Shown: positions 7,800 through 12,893 of the stretch, piece by piece
How the letters are laid out: each line of letters starts with the position of its first letter
Position numbering within the stretch: the first letter of the stretch is position 1
Assembly (NCBI GenBank): GCA_028456385.1
Contig: JALNQF010000841.1
Span: 1 to 12,893, forward strand
DNA from: Ophiosphaerella korrae
Lineage: Eukaryota > Ascomycota > Dothideomycetes > Pleosporales > Phaeosphaeriaceae
Reading direction: 5' to 3'
DNA length: 12,893 nucleotides
The notes under the pieces: generated by a model
The model's input: the letters and a program-made list of their open reading frames with translations, nothing else
What the model was told of the DNA's origin: nothing
Database searches by the model: none
Program-made: the position numbers and the translations under genes

Positions 7800-9060
7800 C
7801 TATACTAGTAGTACTTACTTCTTTTTATAAGTCTAGTCTTCTACTAAAAGTGTCTATAAATTAGTTATCTTTCTCTTTTATATATATAATTTCTATATTA
7901 AATATTAATAAGAATTCCTACTATCTTATATATTGTTATAATAGTTCTTTATTTAGTATAAATCTTATAAGATTCCTATAGTCTATATAGACCTTTGTTT
8001 AGTATTTTACTTTTTATAGGTATACTTTCTACTATTTAAATACTTTATAGATTGCTAGTATCTCTTTATTATAGATTAGGTAGTTAAGTTCTACTACTTT
8101 TATCTATTTAGAGAAGTATTTAACTAAGTATTCTTTTTTAGTCTTTAGGTCTTCTTATATTAGTACTATTCTATAAACTAAATTAGATGCGTCTATCTTT
8201 ACTATTACTAGTAGGTCTAGGTTATATATTCTAATAACTAGGTTTTTTATAAACTTCCTTTTAATCTTATTAAATACTTTGTTGCATTCCTTTATCTATT
8301 TAAATAGTATATCTTTTTTTATAAGCCTTATTATTAGTTCTATATCTTTAGACTATCTTACTATTAACTTTTTGTAAAAGTTAGCTAGGCTATAAAATTA
8401 TTATACTTCCTTTAGGTTCTTAGGTATTAGCTATTCGTTAATTAATCTAATTTTTTCTAGATTAATCTTAATTTTTCCTAGTTTAATAATAAATCTAAGG
8501 AAGTCTATTTCTTTTATATAGAATTTATATTTTCTTATTTTAAGAAATAGTTTATTTTTTACTAGTTTTTCTAACACTTTATATTTGTATTATACGTATT
8601 CTTCCTCTATTTCTAAGAATATAAAGATATTGTCTAGGTATATAAATATAAATATATCTAAGTACTCTCTTAGTACTATATTTATTCTTTCTTAGAAGGC
8701 TACTAGTACGTTTATTAAGCTAAAGAGTACAACTAGGTATTTATATAGTCTATATTATGTTCTAAATACTATTTTCTACTTATCGCCTTCTTTAATTCTA
8801 ATCTAGTAGTAGGCGTTCTAGATATCTAGTTTTATAAAGATTCTTACTTTTTATAGTCTATTTTATATTACGTCTATTTATAGTAAGAGGTATTAGTTCT
8901 TACTTATAATTATATTAGTCTTTCTAAAGTCTACGTAAAGTCTTTTTTTACTTATTCTCTTTTTATCTATAAATATAAGTCTATATACTACTAAAGACTT
9001 AGATTCTTATATCTATCTTTTCTTTAGTATGTTTTTAATAAACGTTTATTTAATCTTAGA
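7800..9060 (-). other. Reverse transcriptase and RNase H, copy C
   Basis: RT motifs in order: KSLVVYRLIFIDKK near 9000-8959; LYVDFRKTN near 8940; the KLDI motif with the first catalytic Asp near 8830; a LVVLFSLINV segment near 8730 (usual VPFGLTNAP); and YLDN at 8640-8629, where most Gypsy RTs have YLDD. The connection region follows (EIDFL-FIIK-GKI). RNase H begins with KIDASN near 8199, keeps the DAS Asp, and runs through ELNYLIYNKEILAI near 8085 to FIDTFSRRLD near 7860. Stops replace Gln and Trp at conserved positions. Confidence 0.93.
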
Positions 9061-9299
9061 TTCTTCTTTTATTTTTTTATAAACTAGGCTCTATCTTATA
9101 TCTTTATCTTCTTTTAAATCTATTACTAAGTCCTATAGCTAATATTCTAGAAGGTAGTCTTTAGGTTCTATAAGTAGTTTTTCCTATTTCTTGTATTCTT
9201 CTAGGAATTCTCCCTTACTAGTGTTTATATTAGCTTTTAACGTGTCTATTCTATAGTAGTTAATTTTTCCTATTCTCTAATTAATATATAGGTTAGTTA

Positions 9300-9600
9300 T
9301 TTATAACTATTGTATTCCTAGTATTATATCTTATTTATTATTAATTATTGTTATATCTATAACTATATTCTTAATTATTATTCCTTCTAGTTCTAGTGTA
9401 GAGAGAACTGTTTTAAACCTAATAGGTTCTTAAAATAGTTTTCCTTTAATTATACTTAGTTATTAAGGATATTTCTTTATTACGTACTATATTCCTTATA
9501 TTTCTATAAACTTCTTTAATATAAAGTTTCTTATAGCTCTACTATTAATTATTAATTATACTTTCTTTTCTTAATAAGTACTTATCTTTATAATATATAG
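9300..9600 (-). other. Aspartic protease, copy C
   Basis: The active-site motif D-S-G-A is now NSRA (near 9546-9535), inside VWLIIN-type context followed by IRNFILKKF. Downstream, DIILGIQ near 9325 matches the conserved DIILGMPWL-like end of retropepsins. GAT to AAT and GGA to AGA explain the altered active site. The enzyme would have processed gag-pol. Confidence 0.85.
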
Positions 9601-10429
9601 GCCTCTTATACCTTCTAACCTTTTTTATTTAAGTATTTTTATAAATTATCTATCTTCTTAAGACTATAGTCTTATCTTAAGTTTATATTCTTTATATTTT
9701 AGATATTTATTATACTTATATTTATACTATAGTCCTCCTTAGACGTATTTCTTAGGTAGTTTTAGTCCTAGCCTTATTACTACGTAACCTTCTTTAGGTA
9801 TTATTTCCTATCCTTAGATATCTTCTACTAGAATTACTCTTATATAGTTATAGCCTCTTCTTCTTATAAGCTATACTTTATTATTTACTTTAGAGTTTCT
9901 ATATATTATATAATTCTTCTCTAGGTATAATATCTATAACGCTTTAAAGTATACTAAGTGCTTTAGGTCTATTATTTTGTTATCTCCTTCCTAGTATTTG
10001 TCTTTACTAAGTATCTCTATTATTAGGATATAGTATACTACTAGTATTCTTAGTATATAGGCTTTATTAATCTATTACGTCTTTTTTATAAAGTATTACT
10101 ATTCTTTTTATATAGGTATCCTTCCTACTATAACTATATATTACTTTATCTATTCTTAAAATAGTATAAACTTTATTTCTTTAGGATTACGTTCTTTCTA
10201 GTCTTTATACGCTTCCTCTATACTTATAACTAGTAAGTATTTCTAAATAAATCTCTATTCTTTATTTTATTCTTCCTCTTCTATTATTGTATAGCTATTA
10301 TAGCTATATATATCTAGCTAGGTATACTCTATATCTCTTATACTAGCTTATTTTTTACTTTCTTATAGTCTTTTAGAAGAAGTTATAGTAGTCTCTTTAT
10401 CTAGTACTAGTTCTTTAGCCTAGATTAAT

Positions 10430-11763
10430 AAGGTCTAAAGTTCTTTCTTTTCTAAGTCTTCTATTAGTAGGTCTATTATATACGCTATTTCTTTTAGCTA
10501 TACTTTTATTCTTTCTTTTATTACTACTACTCTATTTCTTTATTATAGGAAGTATCTTACTCTTTACTTACTAGAAAGATATATTTAGTAGTTATCTCTA
10601 TAACAAAAGGTCTAATAGAGTATTACGTATTATATTTCTTTACTCCTAGCTACCTTCTCTTAAGGCTTAGCTTATACTTATAGTACTTTCTTCTTTTTCT
10701 TAGTTGTTTTTAACTAAGTTTCCTTATCTTTCTTGTAGTCCTTATTTCTATAGTCTTTTATATAGTATCCTAGTTTTCTATATTTATAATATACTATGTC
10801 TTTTTTTTTCTAGGATTAGTAGTCTTTTACGTAGTATCTTTTTTTACTATAGTTAAAGTACGTAAAGTCTTTATTCTTCTTTTTCTTTCTATCTTTATTT
10901 ACGTCTAAGATTATAGAGTCTCTAGTATCTTAGTTTCTTATTTAGTTACTATACTTATTCTTTTTCTATTTTTAAAGGTTATTATTAATTTAGGTTACCT
11001 ACTATTTTAAAGCTTCTAGTATCCTAGGTTTCTCTATATATATTATTTTGTATCGAATTTTTATATTTAGTCTTTATTTAAATTATAATATAAAGGCTAA
11101 TTTATTCTATTCTATATTTTAGCTTAGTTATTTAAATTATAATACGTATTCTAGAATACTTTTACTTTGTGTAAGCTTCTTAAGTTTCTCTTTAGCTTGT
11201 TAAGTAATATCTATATCTCTAAATACTACTCTTATTTATTTAGTAAAGTATTTATAGCTTCTAAAAATAGCTCTAGTTTTGTCTTTCTAGGTTATTAGAG
11301 AGTATATCGTGTAGTCTATCTAGTAAGGCTTATACTATCTTATTACATCTTCTTTAAGGTATAGTCTAATATATATTACCTTCTTTTCTTCTATATTAAA
11401 GTATAGTACTTATATATCTATCTAGAGTTATACTAACGCTATAAAGAGTTTTAATTTTTCTCTTATTTTATTAAACTTCTTAAAGATAGGTATCTTAGGT
11501 AGTTTCTTTGTTACACTTATTTCTAGTCGCTAAGTAATTAGTTCTATCTAGTTCTAGCCTTTAATAATAGCTTTAATTTATACTTTATTCTATTTTAAGT
11601 AATCTTATAGTTCTTTATTCTACGTTTCTAATACTTTAATTACTATCTTTATATCTTCTTTATTATTAATTAGTTTGTTTATATAATCTTTAATTATTTC
11701 CTATATAGTACTATCTAACTTATAACTACTACTAGAGGCTTTATTTTTTAAACTTTCTACTAT
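10430..11763 (-). other. Gag region of copy C
   Basis: The N-terminus after the lost ATG reads V-E-S-L-K-N-K with a run of Ser. A helical segment follows, then the gag core near 11430-11320 (FNIEEKKVIYIRLYL). CCHC knuckles lie at 10860-10819 and 10791-10750, in CX2CX4HX4C spacing with all ligands changed to Tyr (Y-F-N-Y-S-K-K-R-Y; Y-Y-K-Y-R-K-L-G-Y). The segment after them retains one Cys (TFCYRDN near 10610). The 3' limit is arbitrary because the frame continues into pol. Confidence 0.92.
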
Positions 11764-11824
11764 TATATTAGCTAGACTATACACTACTTACGCTTTGCTC
11801 CTTGTAATAACTAAATTAGCAAGG
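11764..11824 (-). other. Leader and primer-binding region of copy C
   Basis: On the minus strand the leader begins CCTTGCTAATTTAGTTATTA and then CAAGGAGC. No TGG directly follows the LTR. CCTTG and CAAGG could pair as a small hairpin. TAGTTATTACAAGG might be a RIP-altered tRNA-complementary TGG site about 12 bases inside. Copy B has the same AATTTAGTTATT core. Confidence 0.45.
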
Positions 11825-12254
11825 TATTACTAGCTTACTAGGGTCGACTTCCTAATAGCCTAAAAAGGTATTAGTAGATTAGGAGGTAATATTAAAAGCT
11901 TGTATTATAATTAAGTAATAAGCTATAAACAATAAAAGATATTTTGTAACTATCTTTATATTATCGCTTATAGTTAATAATTAAATTACTAATACTATCC
12001 TAATAATATACGTTGTTACTACTATATACTTGTCCTAATCTATTAATCTATTACTACTAAAGATAGTAGATTATAGATTACCTTAATCTATAATCTATTA
12101 ACGCTAAGAGTCTATAGATTATAGATTACCTTAGGTGTCCTAATTATATATAGTTTCCTAATTAAGTTTATATTCTTTGTAGTTGTAAGAACTTAATCCT
12201 TTAGTTATTAGGCTAATTAGTTCTATCTATAATTCTCTTGTTACTATCGTAACA
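11825..12254 (-). repeat. 5' LTR of copy C (430 bp)
   Basis: Identical in length to 5227-5656. Its right end keeps GTAACA (12249-12254) while its left end has become TATTAC; the other LTR shows the reverse. Together they reveal the original TGTTAC...GTAACA ends. It would carry the promoter in the element's direction, but no clear TATA box stands out against the AT-rich background. Confidence 0.96.
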
Positions 12255-12259
12255 TCTAT
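12255..12259. repeat. Right target-site duplication TCTAT
   Basis: Matches 5222-5226 exactly and directly follows the terminal CA of the LTR. Confidence 0.92.
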
Positions 12260-12893
12260 TTTCTTATATTAGCTATTATTTCTATTTTAGAGCGTTTTAG
12301 CTATAGCTTAGGATATTAAAGATACTACTCTTATCTTTCTTTTATAACGCCTTTCTCCTAAGAGCTCTAGATCTAATATCTAAAAGGTTGTTTATAGAGT
12401 ATTTACGTAGTTTCTAAGTTATTTAATAAAATTTTTATATAGACGTGTTATATAGCTTGTAGTAGTAGCTATATACTCTTTTACTATTTCTTTTTACGTA
12501 TATTTTATAAGCTATAATAGTTTTTTACTTTTCTATAATAGCTCTTTTACTTAATACGTCTCTACTTACTAAATTCTTCTTTTATTTATTAATTTTTAAT
12601 AGCTAACTCTTTTCTTATATATATATATTTATTAGTTAAGCTAGTATAAGGCCTTTAGGCTCTATATTTAAATATCTTTACTAGTAGTTAGGCTCTTATA
12701 GTTATTAGCTCTTATAGTTTTAGTAAAGTTATAAATACTTTCTAAGAGTATACTTAAACTTTATCTCTCTATTTTTTATTCTATTTTCTTCTTCTTTTTT
12801 TTAGGTTTATCTTAGTTACTCTATACTCTCTTACTAGTTTCTTAGCTCTATTCTCTTGTTTACTTTCTACTTTAATTATTATAGCTACTTTTA
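12260..12893. other. Unidentified RIP-mutated sequence, right of copy C
   Basis: Originally continuous with the sequence left of 5222. The minus-strand frame entering from the window end reads without a stop for about 36 codons (12891 to about 12784) and is strongly basic (KVESKQENRAKKLVREY, then KINLKKRRRK). After that it carries TAA/TAG stops of the RIP type. This could be the Lys/Arg-rich part of a transposase or gag relic, but I recognise no motif. It runs off the window. Confidence 0.4.

Larger units (their letters stand above)
6337..11763 (-). pseudogene. Gag-pol polyprotein of copy C, single frame
   Basis: About 1,808 codons in one register from the presumed start (ATG now ATA, 11763-11761) to the likely stop (TAA 6339-6337, aligned with copy A). 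Every domain I identified lies in the same frame, so there is no gag/pol frameshift and no net frame-changing indel. Approximate codon positions: gag core 105-155, zinc knuckles 302-338, protease 740, RT 900-1115, RNase H 1180-1320, integrase 1380-1600, chromodomain 1759-1800. About 400 codons separate the knuckles from the protease, an unusually long linker. Numerous TAA/TAG codons stand at Gln and Trp positions, and conserved Cys/His have become Tyr. The product would have been cut by its own protease into structural and enzymatic proteins. Confidence 0.95.
5227..12254 (-). mobile_element. Copy C: complete Ty3/Gypsy chromovirus, 7,028 bp
   Basis: A full-length LTR retrotransposon on the minus strand. 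In its own direction the order is 5' LTR (12254-11825), leader, gag-pol with terminal chromodomain (11763-6337), a 3' region holding an opposite-strand frame, polypurine tract (5670-5657) and 3' LTR (5656-5227). Both LTRs are 430 bp with TGTTAC/GTAACA-type ends, and the element is flanked by TCTAT duplications. Domain order PR-RT-RNase H-IN-chromodomain places it among the chromoviruses of Ty3/Gypsy. It is RIP-mutated and inactive but less so than copies A and B: scattered CA, TG and CG survive. It is uninterrupted by other insertions, so it is probably the youngest element in the window. Confidence 0.96.

Noticed and set aside
6337..11763. Alternative genetic code with TAA/TAG read as Gln, which would open much of gag-pol.
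   Set aside because: Trp positions also became stops, Cys and His became Tyr, Met became Ile, and the same CA/TG loss affects the non-coding LTRs. Mutation explains all of it.
1..12893. A naturally AT-rich genome such as that of an apicomplexan or an organelle.
   Set aside because: The bias is specific to CpA/TpG, not general, and the content is chromodomain Gypsy elements, as in RIP-affected ascomycete repeats.

Overview
This window is an AT-rich, gene-free block of nested and broken LTR retrotransposons, most likely from a filamentous ascomycete (Pezizomycotina). I infer this from two things. The recognisable elements are chromodomain-bearing Ty3/Gypsy retrotransposons. The base pattern is that of repeat-induced point mutation (RIP): CpA and its complement TpG are almost absent, TpA is everywhere, Gln and Trp codons have become stops, and Cys/His codons have become Tyr. 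In the gag relic at 2613-3878 I find no CA, TG or CG dinucleotide at all. The species cannot be told from the sequence. No intact gene, rRNA, tRNA or CRISPR array is visible.

Layout from left to right. (1) 11-148: a 17-bp tandem array bounded by inverted units. (2) About 330-2120: copy A, a minus-strand 3' half of a Gypsy element (integrase and chromodomain), interrupted by a 163-bp solo LTR at 980-1142. (3) 2124-3878: copy B, a plus-strand 5' part of the same family (LTR plus gag), head to head with copy A and truncated inside gag-pol. (4) 3887-4500: a short element-like segment bounded by 126-bp direct repeats. (5) 4508-5221: unidentified RIP-mutated sequence. (6) 5227-12254: copy C, a complete 7,028-bp Gypsy chromovirus on the minus strand, with two 430-bp LTRs, a 5-bp target duplication (TCTAT), a polypurine tract, and one gag-pol frame of about 1,808 codons that stays in register throughout. 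(7) 12260-12893: more unidentified sequence, probably the other half of the target that copy C entered.

Copy C shows how the parts would have worked. Gag (two CCHC knuckles), protease, reverse transcriptase, RNase H, integrase (D,D35E) and chromodomain all lie in one frame, with no frameshift between gag and pol. RIP stops and a lost start codon (ATG to ATA) now inactivate it. The point I find most unusual is a second reading frame on the opposite strand, between the end of pol and the 3' LTR. It is recognisable in both copies A and C, with matching stops and a length difference of exactly four codons.
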